Below are positions 46,858 to 57,744 of a stretch of DNA of 64,000 nt, in pieces (the stretch's first letter is position 1; every line of letters begins with the position of its first letter). The stretch spans positions 104,630-168,629 of the forward strand of contig NZ_JMPS01000023.1 of the NCBI RefSeq assembly GCF_000735455.1, read 5' to 3'. Position numbers and translations under genes: made by a program. The notes under the pieces are model-generated. The model was not told where the DNA came from and did no database searches. It worked only from the letters and a program-made list of their open reading frames with translations. The DNA comes from Yokenella regensburgei ATCC 49455 (lineage in GTDB: Bacteria; Pseudomonadota; Gammaproteobacteria; Enterobacterales; Enterobacteriaceae).

Positions 46858-48558
46858 TCACCGCGAGTCGGCGGGGATCCAGGCTTCGGTGAAATCAAAC
46901 CAGCCACGGGGATTAAGCCGGATACCGTTAACGCCCGGCGGAGCGCTTATCCGATACTGATAGTTAAACAGCGGCGTCAGGGTGGCGCTTTCCATCAGGC
47001 TACTGAAAACCCCCTGCAGCGCCAGCGTCCGCGAGGCTTCGTCGCGCGTGCGCTGCACCGCATCAAGCGTGGCCTGCAGATGGGCGTACTGCGGCGGCGT
47101 CAGCACGCTGGGCCACAGTTTGTCACAGCGTAGCCACTGCTCCAGCGTGTAGGCCGGAGCTTCGCCAATCAACCGGTCGCCCATCATCACATCGGCGTTT
47201 TCAAGCTCTGTGCAGCTATCCCAGGTTTTTGCATCATGAAAGATAACCTTAAGCTCGCAGCCCCGAGCCGCCAGCGCCAGCCGAAGCTGTTCTGCCATGG
47301 TGTGCAGTTCAACCGGCAGGTGGTAAAGCAGCGTCAGGGTGTTGGGGAGTTTTACCTGCTCCTCTTCCTGCCATTGTGGAATCGACCAGCCCGGCAGAAG
47401 CTCTTCGCTGGGGGTGATGAGGTTTTCATCGAGCGGCAGCGTCTGCAGCAGCGTGGTGCGGTGAATAAGCGCAATAATGCGCCGGGCCTGCGGCTGGGTT
47501 AAGCGCGGCGTCTGGCGCAGGGTCAGGTAGCAAAAACCGAGGCTGATGCTGTTGCTGACGAGCCGGAGGTTGTCCTGCTCGTCCGGTTCGCCGATGGCAA
47601 TTTCTACCGGGTGTCGACAGCTGGTGCCAAGCGTCGTATCGAACAGCTGCGGGGTTATCCAGTATTCGATGGCCTGCAACAACGGGTGGCTCAGGTGGTA
47701 ACGGGAATGGCTCTCCAGACGCACCAGCTCTGGCTCGAAGATCTTAAGCTTGAAGGGGCCGGTGCCAAGCGTGGGGTGCTCCGGATGAGCAAGCAGGCTG
47801 CAGTAGCTGGCAAGCCGCCAGGGTAGCCAGTAATCGGGGTAATGCAGCGTGAAGGTCAGGCACTGGGCGTGGCTCACGCTGATGGCCGCAACGCTTGCAA
47901 ACAGTTTACGCAGCTGTGGCTGCTGGAGGATCATTTCCAGACGCTGCTGCAGTTGGGCGGTTTCCACCGCGTCGTCGTTGTGCCAGAAGAGCGTAGAGCG
48001 AATGAAAAAATCCCAGCGCAGCCCGTCATCGCTGGCCTGCCAGTGGTGCGCCATATCGCCGATGGGGGTCGATGAGGTATCGGTAAAGCGGGTAAGGCCG
48101 GAGAAAATCTGCCCCACCAGGTGCTGCTCCGCCCGTCCTGGCAAAAATCCCGAGTGCAGGGTGTCGAGTGGACGATAGTAGGGAATACGCAGCGTCGGAG
48201 AGTTGTTCTGCCACTGGCCACCTAAAAAAGGGTGCAGCAGCGAGCGAAGTTCCACCGGTGCCAGCTGCGCCAGCTCGAGCGCATTCTGCTGCTGTCCCTC
48301 ATTCAGCGCCTGTTCCATCATCTGGCTGCGCAGGGTTTCCGGGGACGTTAAAAAGCGTAGTGTGCCGCGTTTGCCGCGCCCGGACTGCGAGTGCCACTCG
48401 AGCCAACCTGCCTCTTGCGCCTGACGCAGCAGCGTTCGGACGTGGCGATCGCTGCAAAAGCACCTCTCCGCCAGTTCGGTGATAGTGACCTGTTGAGTCG
48501 CGCCCTGGCCTGGCTGCCACAGGCGCTGAAACTGGTTGAGTCGATTGAGTAGCCTCAT
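46858..48558 (-). CDS. ybaE: SgrR-family regulator YbaE
   Basis: 566 residues, the E. coli length. N-terminal SgrR-type winged helix (about 1-115, ITELAERCFCSDRHVRTLLRQAQ), then a solute-binding protein domain (family 5, about 165-480) as ligand sensor. SgrR itself controls sgrS under sugar-phosphate stress; the target of YbaE is unknown. No signal peptide, so the binding domain is cytoplasmic. Divergent from cof. Confidence 0.93.
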   Translation of the reverse strand: MRLLNRLNQFQRLWQPGQGATQQVTITELAERCFCSDRHVRTLLRQAQEAGWLEWHSQSGRGKRGTLRFLTSPETLRSQMMEQALNEGQQQNALELAQLAPVELRSLLHPFLGGQWQNNSPTLRIPYYRPLDTLHSGFLPGRAEQHLVGQIFSGLTRFTDTSSTPIGDMAHHWQASDDGLRWDFFIRSTLFWHNDDAVETAQLQQRLEMILQQPQLRKLFASVAAISVSHAQCLTFTLHYPDYWLPWRLASYCSLLAHPEHPTLGTGPFKLKIFEPELVRLESHSRYHLSHPLLQAIEYWITPQLFDTTLGTSCRHPVEIAIGEPDEQDNLRLVSNSISLGFCYLTLRQTPRLTQPQARRIIALIHRTTLLQTLPLDENLITPSEELLPGWSIPQWQEEEQVKLPNTLTLLYHLPVELHTMAEQLRLALAARGCELKVIFHDAKTWDSCTELENADVMMGDRLIGEAPAYTLEQWLRCDKLWPSVLTPPQYAHLQATLDAVQRTRDEASRTLALQGVFSSLMESATLTPLFNYQYRISAPPGVNGIRLNPRGWFDFTEAWIPADSR

Positions 48559-48680
48559 CGCAACACGGATCCTCTGGCTAAAACCGGAACAATAAATATC
48601 AACTATTCACTATTACTTCCGTATATTCCAGTGAATACTGCATCACAGGCGGAAATGATTTCACAGCGGGATACCACACC

Positions 48681-49499
48681 ATGGCAAGACTGGCAGCATT
48701 CGATATGGACGGCACGCTTCTGATGCCGAACCACCGCATAGGTGAGGAGACGCTCTCCACGCTGAAACGTCTGCGCGAGCGTGATATCACCCTCACATTT
48801 GCCACCGGTCGCCATGTGCTGGAGATGCGCCATCTGATGGGCCGTTTCTCTCTCGATGCTTTTCTGATTACCGGCAACGGGACCCGCATTCACTCTCAGG
48901 AAGGCGAGGTCCTGCACCGCAGCGATCTCTCGCCGGAAATTGCCGATCTTGTTCTGCACAGCACGTGGGAAACCCGCGCCAGCATGCACGTTTTCAACGA
49001 CAGCGGCTGGATAACCGGCAAAGAGATGCCCGAGCTGCTACAGGCGCATGTTTTCAGCGGCTTCCACTACCAGCTGCGCGATCTGAGAACGATCCCCGCC
49101 CACGAGGTGACTAAGATCTGCTTCTGCGGCGATCATGACGATCTCTGTCGTCTGCGGATCCAACTGAACGACGTGCTGGGCGAGCGCGCGCATCTGTGTT
49201 TCTCAGCCGTGGACTGTCTGGAAATTTTACCCGTCGGCTGTAACAAAGGTTCCGCGCTGGGGGTACTCAGCGGACATCTGGGTATGACGCTTGGCGACTG
49301 CATGGCTTTTGGTGACGCGATGAACGATCGCGAAATGCTTGGGCTGGTAGGGCGCGGGGTGATCATGGGCAACGCCATGGCACAGCTGAAGGCGGAACTT
49401 CCGCATTTACCGGTTATTGGACACTGCCAGAATCAGGCGGTCTCCCACTATTTATCTCATTGGCTGGACACACCACATATCCCTTACTCCCCCGAGTGA
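48681..49499 (+). CDS. cof: HAD-family phosphatase Cof (HMP-PP phosphatase)
   Basis: 272 residues. HAD motif I FDMDGTLL with D8 and D10; motif [12 protein letters not shown] near 215. A type IIB cap lies between. It hydrolyses the thiamin precursor HMP-diphosphate and other sugar or nucleotide phosphates. It joins thiL, thiI and dxs as a thiamin-related gene in this region. Confidence 0.95.
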   Translation: MARLAAFDMDGTLLMPNHRIGEETLSTLKRLRERDITLTFATGRHVLEMRHLMGRFSLDAFLITGNGTRIHSQEGEVLHRSDLSPEIADLVLHSTWETRASMHVFNDSGWITGKEMPELLQAHVFSGFHYQLRDLRTIPAHEVTKICFCGDHDDLCRLRIQLNDVLGERAHLCFSAVDCLEILPVGCNKGSALGVLSGHLGMTLGDCMAFGDAMNDREMLGLVGRGVIMGNAMAQLKAELPHLPVIGHCQNQAVSHYLSHWLDTPHIPYSPE

Positions 49500-49515
49500 C
49501 GAGATCTCTTCCAGC

Positions 49516-49547
49516 AAGCCGGGCGTCCAGTGACACCCGGCTTTTTT
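49516..49547. terminator. Bidirectional terminator cof / cdsH
   Basis: AAGCCGGGCGT with ACACCCGGCTT, loop of about seven, followed by T6. It lies between the convergent genes and ends two bases before the cdsH stop. Confidence 0.88.
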
Positions 49548-49548
49548 C

Positions 49549-50598
49549 TTATGATTTCATCATTGCCGCAAGTTCTGCCTGCCATGGCGCGATATCACCG
49601 ATGTTGCTCGCCACCCATTCCGGGTTGTAGTAGGTGTCGAGGTAGCGTTCGCCGCTGTCGCACAGCAGCGTCACGATAGAGCCGCTACGACCTTCGTCGC
49701 GCATACGGGTTGCAAGCTGCAGTGCGCCCCACATGTTGGTACCGGTCGAGGCGCCGACTTTACGGCCAAGCTGACCTTCCAGCCACAGCGCGGTAGCCAC
49801 GCTCGCTGCATCCGGCACGCGCAGCATTTCATCGACCACATCCGGAATAAACGAAGGTTCGACGCGCGGTCTGCCGATACCTTCAATCTTGCTGCCGGTT
49901 GGGCTACGCAGGCTGGTATCGCGGGTCTGCCAGTAGTCGTGGAAGACAGAGTTCTGGGGATCCACCACCATCAGTTGGGTGTTATAGCCCTGGCAGCGAA
50001 TGTAGCGGCCAATGGTGGCAGAGGTACCGCCGGTTCCGGCGCTCATCACCACCCAGGACGGTTCCGGATTCGGCTCGTGGGTCATCTGACGGAAAATACT
50101 GTCGGCAATATTGTTATTGCCGCGCCAGTCGGTGGCGCGCTCGGCGTAGGTGAACTGATCCATATAATGGCCGTTCAGCTCGCGGGCGAGCATTTCAGAC
50201 GCTTCGTAGATTTCGCAGGCGCTCTGCACGAAGTGGCAGCGGCCGCCGTAAAATTCAATCTGTTCGATTTTGCGTTTTGCCGTGCAGGACGGCATTACCG
50301 CGATAAACGGCAGGCCCAACAGGCGGGCGAAGTAGGCTTCCGATACGGCAGTAGAGCCGGAAGAGGATTCAATAATGGTGGTGTTTTCGTTGATCCAGCC
50401 GTTACACAGGCCGTAGAGGAACAACGAACGCGCCAGACGGTGTTTCAGGCTGCCGGTCGGATGGGTGCTCTCATCTTTCAGATACAGCTGAATACCAGGA
50501 AAAGCCGGAAGCGCCAGACGAATCAGATGCGTGTCGGCAGAGCGCTGATAATCGGCGTTAATTTCGCTAATAGCATGTTTGACCCAGGTGCTGTTCAT
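49549..50598 (-). CDS. cdsH: PLP-dependent cysteine desulfhydrase CdsH
   Basis: 349 residues from the ATG after AGGAAG (a GTG two codons earlier is too close). Cysteine-synthase fold: PLP Lys K52 in TGSLKHR, phosphate loop [11 protein letters not shown], and [19 protein letters not shown]. Salmonella CdsH, encoded next to the Lrp-type regulator YbaO, breaks cysteine down to pyruvate, ammonia and sulfide; the same arrangement here supports that role. E. coli K-12 lacks it at this place. No CBS or heme domains. Confidence 0.87.
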   Translation of the reverse strand: MNSTWVKHAISEINADYQRSADTHLIRLALPAFPGIQLYLKDESTHPTGSLKHRLARSLFLYGLCNGWINENTTIIESSSGSTAVSEAYFARLLGLPFIAVMPSCTAKRKIEQIEFYGGRCHFVQSACEIYEASEMLARELNGHYMDQFTYAERATDWRGNNNIADSIFRQMTHEPNPEPSWVVMSAGTGGTSATIGRYIRCQGYNTQLMVVDPQNSVFHDYWQTRDTSLRSPTGSKIEGIGRPRVEPSFIPDVVDEMLRVPDAASVATALWLEGQLGRKVGASTGTNMWGALQLATRMRDEGRSGSIVTLLCDSGERYLDTYYNPEWVASNIGDIAPWQAELAAMMKS

Positions 50599-50676
50599 CT
50601 TCACTTCCTGTTTATCATTTTGTGCCTAGCTTAGCGGAAAGCACAGAAAAAATTGTTGCCATTTCGCCTTTGAAAT

Positions 50677-50700
50677 AGAATGAAAGGAGAAAATCATTCT
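50677..50700. promoter_or_regulatory. Inverted repeat between cdsH and decR, candidate DecR operator
   Basis: AGAATGA at 50677-50683 and TCATTCT at 50694-50700 form a perfect 7-bp inverted repeat with a 10-base A-rich spacer. It ends 13 bases before the decR start and about 80 bases from cdsH. Lrp-family dimers bind palindromes of this size. Confidence 0.5.
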
Positions 50701-50713
50701 CCTGAGGTGGCCA

Positions 50714-51172
50714 GTGTTAGATAAAATTGACCGTAAGCTGCTCTCCCTGTTGCAGGAAGACTGCACCCTCTCTTTGCAGGATCTGGCTGATGCCGTTAAT
50801 CTGACCACCACTCCCTGCTGGAAACGCCTGAAGCGTCTCGAAGATGACGGGATCCTGCTCTCACGCGTCGCGCTGCTGGATGCCGAAAAACTCGGCCTGG
50901 GGTTGACGGCGTTTGTGCTTATCAAAACGCAGCACCACAGCGGCGAGTGGTACTGCCGCTTCGTCACGGAAGTCACCGAAATGCCGGAAGTGCTGGGGTT
51001 CTGGCGCATGGCCGGGGAGTATGACTATCTGATGCGCGTTCAGGTAGCGGATATGAAACGCTACGACGATTTTTATAAACGTCTGGTGACCAACGTTCCA
51101 GGGCTCACGGATGTGACATCCAGCTTTGCAATGGAGCAGATTAAGTTCACCACGGCTTTACCCATTGATTAA
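50714..51172 (+). CDS. decR: Lrp/AsnC-family cysteine-responsive regulator DecR
   Basis: 152 residues, GTG start, length as E. coli DecR (YbaO). N-terminal winged helix (about 1-60, [26 protein letters not shown]) and C-terminal RAM ligand-sensing domain (about 70-145). It activates cysteine detoxification genes when cysteine is high; here the divergent cdsH is the obvious target. It may also be co-transcribed with mdlA, 43 bases downstream. Confidence 0.94.
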   Translation: MLDKIDRKLLSLLQEDCTLSLQDLADAVNLTTTPCWKRLKRLEDDGILLSRVALLDAEKLGLGLTAFVLIKTQHHSGEWYCRFVTEVTEMPEVLGFWRMAGEYDYLMRVQVADMKRYDDFYKRLVTNVPGLTDVTSSFAMEQIKFTTALPID

Positions 51173-51215
51173 CTCTCACGGTTTCGACCGGAAATATATC
51201 TTCAGGATCTGACGC

Positions 51216-52982
51216 TTGCGTTTATTTGCACAATTAAGCTGGTACTTCCGTCGGGAATGGCGACGCTATCTCGGGGCGGTATCCCTGCTTATTATGATTG
51301 CCTTCTTACAGCTTATTCCGCCAAAAGTGGTGGGAATTATCGTGGACGGCGTCACCGTAAATCATTTCACCCCTCACCAGGTGCTGATGTGGATCGGCAC
51401 GATGGTGCTTATTGCGGTGATTATCTATCTGCTGCGCTACGTCTGGCGCGTGCTGCTGTTCGGTGCGTCCTACCAGCTCGCCGTTGAGCTGCGCGAAGAT
51501 TACTACCGCCAGCTGAGCCGCCAGCATCCCGAGTTTTATCAACGCCACCGTACCGGTGACCTGATGGCGCGCGCGACCAACGACGTGGATCGCGTGGTGT
51601 TTGCCGCCGGGGAAGGGGTGCTGACGCTGGTCGACTCTATGGTCACCGGGCTGGCGGTGCTGATTGTCATGTCGACGCAAATCAGCTGGCAGTTGACGCT
51701 GCTGGCGCTGGTGCCGATGCCGGTGATGGCGCTGGTGATAAAGCGCTACGGCGACATGCTGCACGACCGCTTTAAGCTGGCGCAGGCGGCGTTCTCGAGC
51801 CTCAACAACCGCACTCAGGAAAGCATGACCAGTATCCGGATGATCAAGGCGTTTGGCCTTGAGGACCGTCAGTCGGCGCTGTTTGCCGCCGATGCTGCCG
51901 ACACCGGTGTGAAGAACATGCGCGTAGCGCGCGTAGACGCCCGCTTTGATCCGACGATTTATATCGCCATCGGCATGGCGAACCTGCTGGCCATTGGCGG
52001 CGGGAGCTGGATGGTGACGCAGGGCAGTATCACCCTCGGGCAGCTCACCAGTTTTATGATGTACCTCGGGCTTATGATTTGGCCGATGCTGGCGCTGGCG
52101 TGGATGTTTAACATCGTAGAGCGCGGTAGCGCGGCGTACAGCCGTATTCGTGCGATGCTCGCCGAGGCGCCGGTAGTGAATGACGGCAGCGAAGCGGTGC
52201 CCGCCGGGCGCGGAACATTGAGCGTTGCTGTCAACGAGTTCCACTATCCGCAAAGCGACACCCGCACGCTGGAAAATGTCAATTTCACCCTTAAGCCCGG
52301 GCAGATGCTCGGCATCTGTGGGCCGACCGGCGCCGGGAAATCAACGGTGCTGTCGCTTATCCAGCGTCATTACGATGTTGAACACGGAGAGATCTGTTTC
52401 CACGACGTTCCGCTGCCGCATCTCAGGCTGGACGACTGGCGCAGCCGCCTGGCGGTGGTGAGCCAGACGCCGTTCCTGTTCTCCGACACCGTAGCCAACA
52501 ATATCGCGTTGGGCAAACCGGGGGCGACCCAGGCCGAAATTGAGCATGCGACCAGGCTTGCCAGCGTACATGAAGATATTCTGCGTCTGCCGCAGGGCTA
52601 CGATACCGAAGTGGGCGAGCGCGGCGTGATGCTCTCGGGCGGGCAAAAGCAGCGTATCGCCATTGCGCGTGCACTGCTGCTGGAAGCTGAAATTTTGATC
52701 CTCGACGACGCGCTGTCGGCGGTGGATGGCCGTACCGAGCACCAGATCCTGCATAACCTGCGCCAGTGGGGCGAAGGCAAAACCGTGATTATCAGCGCGC
52801 ACCGCCTCTCGGCGTTGACCGATGCCAGTGAGATAATCGTGATGCAGCACGGGCATATCGCCCAGCGCGGCAGCCACGAGGCGCTGGCGGGGCAAAGCGG
52901 CTGGTATCGCGATATGTATCGCTATCAGCAACTGGAGGCCGCGCTTAACGACGCGCCGGCAGAGGAGGTGCCTCATGCGTAA
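51216..52982 (+). CDS. mdlA: ABC exporter half-transporter MdlA
   Basis: 588 residues, TTG start ([19 protein letters not shown] matches the family; no ATG is nearby). Six membrane helices, then an ABC ATPase domain with Walker A GPTGAGKS at 369-376, signature LSGGQ and Walker B ILILDDAL with Asp in the last position rather than Glu. This Asp suggests a degenerate catalytic site, common in heterodimeric exporters. It overlaps mdlB by eight bases and should form an MdlAB heterodimer. Substrate unknown. Confidence 0.95.
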   Translation: MRLFAQLSWYFRREWRRYLGAVSLLIMIAFLQLIPPKVVGIIVDGVTVNHFTPHQVLMWIGTMVLIAVIIYLLRYVWRVLLFGASYQLAVELREDYYRQLSRQHPEFYQRHRTGDLMARATNDVDRVVFAAGEGVLTLVDSMVTGLAVLIVMSTQISWQLTLLALVPMPVMALVIKRYGDMLHDRFKLAQAAFSSLNNRTQESMTSIRMIKAFGLEDRQSALFAADAADTGVKNMRVARVDARFDPTIYIAIGMANLLAIGGGSWMVTQGSITLGQLTSFMMYLGLMIWPMLALAWMFNIVERGSAAYSRIRAMLAEAPVVNDGSEAVPAGRGTLSVAVNEFHYPQSDTRTLENVNFTLKPGQMLGICGPTGAGKSTVLSLIQRHYDVEHGEICFHDVPLPHLRLDDWRSRLAVVSQTPFLFSDTVANNIALGKPGATQAEIEHATRLASVHEDILRLPQGYDTEVGERGVMLSGGQKQRIAIARALLLEAEILILDDALSAVDGRTEHQILHNLRQWGEGKTVIISAHRLSALTDASEIIVMQHGHIAQRGSHEALAGQSGWYRDMYRYQQLEAALNDAPAEEVPHA

Positions 52983-54753
52983 AGCAGGACAACTCTGGCC
53001 GACGCTGAAACGGCTGCTGGCCTATGGCTCCCCGTGGCGTAAACCGCTCACCGTGGCGGTGGGGATGATGTGGATAGCCGCGATTGCCGAAGTGAGCGGC
53101 CCGATGCTCATCAGCTATTTCATCGATAACATGGTCGCAAAAGACTACCTGCCCCTCGGCATTGTGGCCGGGCTGGCCGCGGTGTACGTCGGGCTTCAGG
53201 TGCTGGCGGCGAGCCTGCACTATATGCAGTCGCTGCTGTTTAACCGTGCCGCCGTGGGGGTGGTACAGCAGCTGCGTACCGACGTCATGGACGCGGCGCT
53301 GCGCCAGCCACTGAGCGCGTTCGATACCCAGCCGGTGGGCGAAATCATCTCCCGCGTCACCAACGATACGGAAGTGATCCGCGATCTGTACGTTACCGTC
53401 GTCGCCACCGTACTACGCAGCGCGGCGCTGATAGGTGCGATGCTGGTAGCGATGTTCAGCCTCGACTGGCGCATGGCGCTGGTCGCGCTGTGCATCTTCC
53501 CGGCGGTGATTGTGGTGATGCTGATTTATCAACGTTACAGCACGCCAATCGTGCGCCGCGTGCGGGCATACCTGGCGGATATCAACGACGGCTTTAACGA
53601 AATTATTAACGGCATGAGCGTTATCCAGCAGTTCCGCCAGCAGGCGCGCTTTGGTGAACGGATGAACGAGGCCAGTCGTTCGCACTACATGGCGCGAATG
53701 CAGACGCTGCGTCTCGACGGCTTCCTGCTGCGTCCGCTGCTGAGCCTGTTTTCCGCGCTGGTGCTCTGCGGGTTGCTGATGCTGTTTGGTTTTACCTCTG
53801 TCGGAACAATTGAAGTGGGGGTGCTGTACGCCTTCATCAGCTATCTGGGGCGGCTCAACGAACCGCTGATTGAACTGACGACCCAGCAGTCGATGCTGCA
53901 GCAGGCGGTGGTCGCCGGTGAACGCGTTTTTGCGCTGATGGACCGCCCGCGTCAGACCTACGGTCACGACACCACACCGCTACAGAGCGGGTCGATTGAT
54001 ATTGATAACGTCTCGTTTGCTTATCGCGATGACCGGCTGGTGCTGCAGAATATTAACCTCAGCATCCCGTCCCGCAGTTTCGTGGCGCTGGTGGGGCATA
54101 CCGGCAGCGGGAAAAGTACCCTTGCCAGCCTGCTGATGGGCTATTACCCGCTAAGCCAGGGTGACATCCGTCTTGACGGGCGTTCGCTGTCTACCCTGAG
54201 CCACTCGGTGCTGCGCCAGGGCGTGGCGATGGTGCAGCAGGATCCGGTGGTGATGGCCGAGTCGTTCTTCGTCAACGTCACCCTTGGGCGTGACGTCAGC
54301 GAAGAGCAGGTGTGGAAGGCGCTGGAGACGGTGCAGCTCGCGGAGCTTGCGCGCAGCCTGCCTGAGGGGATCCATACTCACCTTGGCGAGCAGGGGAATA
54401 ATCTCTCAGTGGGGCAGAAACAGCTGCTGGCGCTGGCGCGGGTGCTGGTGGATACCCCGCAGGTGCTGATCCTCGACGAAGCCACCGCTAACATAGACTC
54501 CGGTACCGAGCGTGCGATCCAGCAGGCGCTGAGCGCCGTGCGCGAGCACACTACGCTTGTGGTGATTGCCCACCGTCTTTCGACCGTCGTGGAAGCCGAT
54601 ACCATTATGGTGCTCCACCGGGGTGAAGCCGTTGAGCAGGGTTCACACCAGCAACTGCTTGAAGCCAAAGGCCGTTACTGGCAAATGTATCAGTTGCAGC
54701 TTGCCGGAGAAGAGCTTGCCGCCAGCGCTGAGGAAGATGCCTTAACCGCCTGA
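52975..54753 (+). CDS. mdlB: ABC exporter half-transporter MdlB
   Basis: 592 residues, six membrane helices and an ATPase domain with Walker A GHTGSGKS, a variant signature LSVGQ, and Walker B LILDEAT with the catalytic Glu. Together with MdlA this gives one standard and one degenerate ATP site. The ATG lies within the end of mdlA, so translation is coupled. Physiological substrate is not established. Confidence 0.95.
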   Translation: MRKAGQLWPTLKRLLAYGSPWRKPLTVAVGMMWIAAIAEVSGPMLISYFIDNMVAKDYLPLGIVAGLAAVYVGLQVLAASLHYMQSLLFNRAAVGVVQQLRTDVMDAALRQPLSAFDTQPVGEIISRVTNDTEVIRDLYVTVVATVLRSAALIGAMLVAMFSLDWRMALVALCIFPAVIVVMLIYQRYSTPIVRRVRAYLADINDGFNEIINGMSVIQQFRQQARFGERMNEASRSHYMARMQTLRLDGFLLRPLLSLFSALVLCGLLMLFGFTSVGTIEVGVLYAFISYLGRLNEPLIELTTQQSMLQQAVVAGERVFALMDRPRQTYGHDTTPLQSGSIDIDNVSFAYRDDRLVLQNINLSIPSRSFVALVGHTGSGKSTLASLLMGYYPLSQGDIRLDGRSLSTLSHSVLRQGVAMVQQDPVVMAESFFVNVTLGRDVSEEQVWKALETVQLAELARSLPEGIHTHLGEQGNNLSVGQKQLLALARVLVDTPQVLILDEATANIDSGTERAIQQALSAVREHTTLVVIAHRLSTVVEADTIMVLHRGEAVEQGSHQQLLEAKGRYWQMYQLQLAGEELAASAEEDALTA

Positions 54754-54804
54754 TGCACCAGCGGCAGGCATTTTTCTAACACAATGCTTTTGTGACACGC
54801 ATCA

Positions 54805-54821
54805 TGCACCCGCATGGTGCG
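54805..54821 (+). promoter_or_regulatory. NtrC binding site upstream of glnK
   Basis: TGCACC, five bases, then GGTGCG: close match to the NtrC (GlnG) consensus TGCACCAnnnTGGTGCA. It lies about 75-90 bases upstream of the -24 element, the usual enhancer distance. Confidence 0.8.
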
Positions 54822-54895
54822 TTTTTCGTTTTTATCCCGCGATTGTAATGGCATAACCCCCGCAATTTGCCGCCTGACGGCACGTTTTTTACTTT

Positions 54896-54913
54896 TGGCA
54901 TGCCCCTTGCTTT
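54896..54913 (+). promoter_or_regulatory. glnK sigma-54 promoter
   Basis: TGGCATGCCCCTTGCTTT has the GG and GC pairs of the -24/-12 elements separated by 10 bases. Transcription should start about 12 bases later and respond to nitrogen limitation through NtrC. Confidence 0.88.
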
Positions 54914-54963
54914 GAACCCTGTGTTAGCTGCAGCCATTAGTGAATTCTGACTGGAGGGGATCT

Positions 54964-55302
54964 ATGAAGCTGGTTACCGTGGTAATCAAACCATTCAAAC
55001 TGGAGGACGTCCGTGAGGCGCTCTCCGCAATTGGTATTCAGGGGCTGACCGTCACGGAAGTGAAAGGTTTTGGTCGTCAGAAAGGCCATGCCGAGCTTTA
55101 CCGTGGGGCAGAGTACAGCGTCAATTTCCTGCCAAAAGTGAAAATCGATGTAGCGATTGCGGACGATCAGCTCGATGAGGTCATCGACGTGGTCACTAAA
55201 GCCGCCTACACCGGAAAAATTGGCGACGGCAAAATCTTCGTCGCCGAACTGCAGCGCGTCATTCGCATTCGTACCGGCGAAGCCGACGAAGCGGCACTCT
55301 GA
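54964..55302 (+). CDS. glnK: PII signal protein GlnK
   Basis: 112 residues from the ATG after GGAGGG. Trimeric PII protein with Y51, the uridylylation site on the T-loop (YRGAEYSVNFLPK), and the C-terminal YTGKIGDGKIFV. When de-uridylylated it plugs AmtB, encoded 29 bases downstream. Confidence 0.98.
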   Translation: MKLVTVVIKPFKLEDVREALSAIGIQGLTVTEVKGFGRQKGHAELYRGAEYSVNFLPKVKIDVAIADDQLDEVIDVVTKAAYTGKIGDGKIFVAELQRVIRIRTGEADEAAL

Positions 55303-55331
55303 TTTCGGGCACACAGCGATAGGGTACCACG

Positions 55332-56618
55332 ATGAAAAAACCTTTGATGAAAGCAAGCCTGGCGGCGCTGGCGCTGATGCCGGGTCTGGCGCTGGCAGCA
55401 CCGGCGGTGGCGGATAAAGCAGACAACGCCTTTATGATGATTTGTACCGCGCTGGTGCTGTTTATGAGCATCCCCGGTATTGCCCTGTTCTACGGTGGCC
55501 TTATCCGCAGCAAGAACGTCCTTTCAATGCTGACCCAGGTCACCGTCACCTTTGCGCTGGTGTGCGTGCTGTGGGTGGTGTACGGCTACACGCTTGCCTT
55601 CGGTAGCGGTGGCAACTTCTTTGGCAGCTTCGAGTGGGTGATGCTGAAGAACATTGAGCTGAAAGCGCTGATGGGCACCTTCTATCAGTATATCCACGTC
55701 GTGTTCCAGGCGTCGTTTGCCTGCATCACCGTTGGCCTGATTGTCGGCGCGCTGGCGGAGCGTATTCGCTTCTCCGCGGTGCTGATTTTTGTGGTGGTGT
55801 GGATGACGCTCTCTTATGTTCCGATCGCCCATATGGTGTGGGGGGGCGGCCTGCTGGCCTCGCACGGTGCGCTGGACTTCGCGGGTGGTACCGTTGTGCA
55901 TATCAATGCTGCGGTGGCCGGGCTGGTGGGGGCGTATCTCATCGGTAAACGCGTCGGGTTTGGCAAAGAAGCGTTCAAACCGCATAACCTGCCGATGGTG
56001 TTCACCGGTACCGCGATCCTCTATATCGGCTGGTTTGGTTTTAACGCCGGTTCTGCCAGTGCGGCGAACGAAATTGCGGCGCTGGCGTTCGTCAACACCG
56101 TTGTGGCCACCGCTGCCGCCATCCTCGGCTGGGTGTTTGGCGAATGGGTGGTGCGCGGTAAACCTTCTCTGCTGGGAGCCTGTTCTGGCGCCATCGCCGG
56201 GCTGGTTGCGGTGACTCCGGCGTGTGGCTATATCGGGGTGGGTGGCTCGCTTATCCTCGGGATTGTTGCCGGCCTGGCGGGGCTCTGGGGCGTGACGGCG
56301 CTGAAGCGCTGGCTGCGGGTGGATGACCCTTGTGACGTCTTCGGCGTTCACGGCGTCTGCGGCATCATCGGTTGCATTCTGACCGGCTTCTTCGCCTCTA
56401 CCGCCTTTGGCGGTGTCGGCTACGCCGAAGGCGTGACGATGTGGCACCAGGTGTTGGTACAGCTCGAAAGCGTCGGGATAACGATCGTCTGGTCAGGCGT
56501 GGTGGCCTTTATTGGCTACAAGCTGGCAGACCTGACCGTCGGTCTGCGGGTTCCGGAAGAGCAGGAACGCGAAGGGCTGGACGTCAACAGCCACGGCGAG
56601 AACGCCTACAACGCATAA
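55332..56618 (+). CDS. amtB: Ammonium transporter AmtB
   Basis: 428 residues. A cleaved signal peptide (about 1-22, ending ALAAPA) precedes 11 membrane helices. The conserved pore His lie in GGTVVHINAAVAGLVGAY and FGVHGVCGIIG. It takes up ammonium as a trimer and is blocked by GlnK. In one transcript with glnK. Confidence 0.98.
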   Translation: MKKPLMKASLAALALMPGLALAAPAVADKADNAFMMICTALVLFMSIPGIALFYGGLIRSKNVLSMLTQVTVTFALVCVLWVVYGYTLAFGSGGNFFGSFEWVMLKNIELKALMGTFYQYIHVVFQASFACITVGLIVGALAERIRFSAVLIFVVVWMTLSYVPIAHMVWGGGLLASHGALDFAGGTVVHINAAVAGLVGAYLIGKRVGFGKEAFKPHNLPMVFTGTAILYIGWFGFNAGSASAANEIAALAFVNTVVATAAAILGWVFGEWVVRGKPSLLGACSGAIAGLVAVTPACGYIGVGGSLILGIVAGLAGLWGVTALKRWLRVDDPCDVFGVHGVCGIIGCILTGFFASTAFGGVGYAEGVTMWHQVLVQLESVGITIVWSGVVAFIGYKLADLTVGLRVPEEQEREGLDVNSHGENAYNA

Positions 56619-56629
56619 CTTTTTATACG

Positions 56630-56661
56630 ATTGCCCGGTAGTGCTATCTCTATCGGGCATT
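56630..56661. terminator. Hairpin between amtB and tesB
   Basis: TGCCCGGTA pairs with TATCGGGCA (one G-U pair), 10-base loop. It lies between the convergent amtB and tesB genes. Confidence 0.65.
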
Positions 56662-56669
56662 ATCACCAA

Positions 56670-57530
56670 CTACCCCCGGTTACGCATTACCCCTTCCTGA
56701 ACGGTCGAGGCGACCAGAATCCCGTCCTGAGTATAGAATTCCCCACGCACAAACCCACGCGCGCTGGAGGCCGAGGTGCTCTCCACGCTGTAGAGCAGCC
56801 ACTCGTTCATGTTGAACGGGCGATGGAACCACATGGAGTGATCGATAGTGGCGACCTGCATCCCTTTTTCAAGGAAGCCCACGCCGTGCGGCTGTAGCGC
56901 AACTGGCAGGAAGTTGAAGTCAGAGGCGTAACCCAGCAGGTACTGATGCACGCGGAAATCCTCCGGCACGATGCCGTTGGCGCGGAACCATACCTGACGC
57001 GCAGGCTCGGCGACATGGCCTTTCAGCGGGTTATGAAACTCCACCGGGCGAATTTCCAGCGGCTTATCGCAGAGAAACTTCTCTTTAGCCTGCGGCGGCA
57101 GCAGGTGCGCCAGTGAGCGGGCGATATCGGTTTCTGACTTCAACCCGTCTGGTGCCGGGGCTGGGGGCATGGCTTTTTGATGCTCGTAGCCGGTTTCCGG
57201 CGCCTGGAAGGAGGCGGTCATGTAGAAAATCGGTTTACCGTTCTGGATAGCGGCAACCCGACGGGCGCTGAAGCTGTTGCCATCGCGCAGGACTTCCACG
57301 TCGTAGACAATCGGTTTTTGGCTGTCGCCAGGACGCAGAAAATAGCTGTGGAACGAGTGAATCAATCGCTCGGTTGGCACGGTTTCTTTCGCCGCGTACA
57401 TGGCCTGGCCTACCACTTGTCCACCAAAGACCTGACGTAACCCAAGATCCTCGCTCTGGCCGCGGAATAACCCTTCTTCAATCTTCTCTAAATTTAATAA
57501 TGTCAGCAGGTTAGACAGTGCCTGACTCAT
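56670..57530 (-). CDS. tesB: Acyl-CoA thioesterase II
   Basis: 286 residues, two hotdog domains in tandem. The ATG of [20 protein letters not shown] is the family start; a reading 28 codons longer is not supported. Motifs GGQVVGQAM and [10 protein letters not shown] contain the catalytic region (Asp in the second domain). It hydrolyses medium and long acyl-CoA. Divergent from ybaY. Confidence 0.96.
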   Translation of the reverse strand: MSQALSNLLTLLNLEKIEEGLFRGQSEDLGLRQVFGGQVVGQAMYAAKETVPTERLIHSFHSYFLRPGDSQKPIVYDVEVLRDGNSFSARRVAAIQNGKPIFYMTASFQAPETGYEHQKAMPPAPAPDGLKSETDIARSLAHLLPPQAKEKFLCDKPLEIRPVEFHNPLKGHVAEPARQVWFRANGIVPEDFRVHQYLLGYASDFNFLPVALQPHGVGFLEKGMQVATIDHSMWFHRPFNMNEWLLYSVESTSASSARGFVRGEFYTQDGILVASTVQEGVMRNRG

Positions 57531-57744
57531 ATGAAACCCCAATGTTGAAAACACCGCAGCGGCGCAGAATAGACGGAGTATAACAAAGAAATGAAAGTGG
57601 TCAGATGGGTTCAATTGTCTGAATATCAGTGACCGGACAGGTAAATATCTGTGATCTGTGCCACACTTAAAACCGTTACGACTATTCTGACCACTTAATC
57701 CGCAGGATTACTGCTGCGGATGCATGGATGAAAAGGAGAAAAGA

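Noticed and set aside
51306..52253. Minus-strand open frame of 315 codons inside mdlA
   Set aside because: Antisense to a conserved transporter; His/Arg/Gln-rich composition marks it as a shadow.
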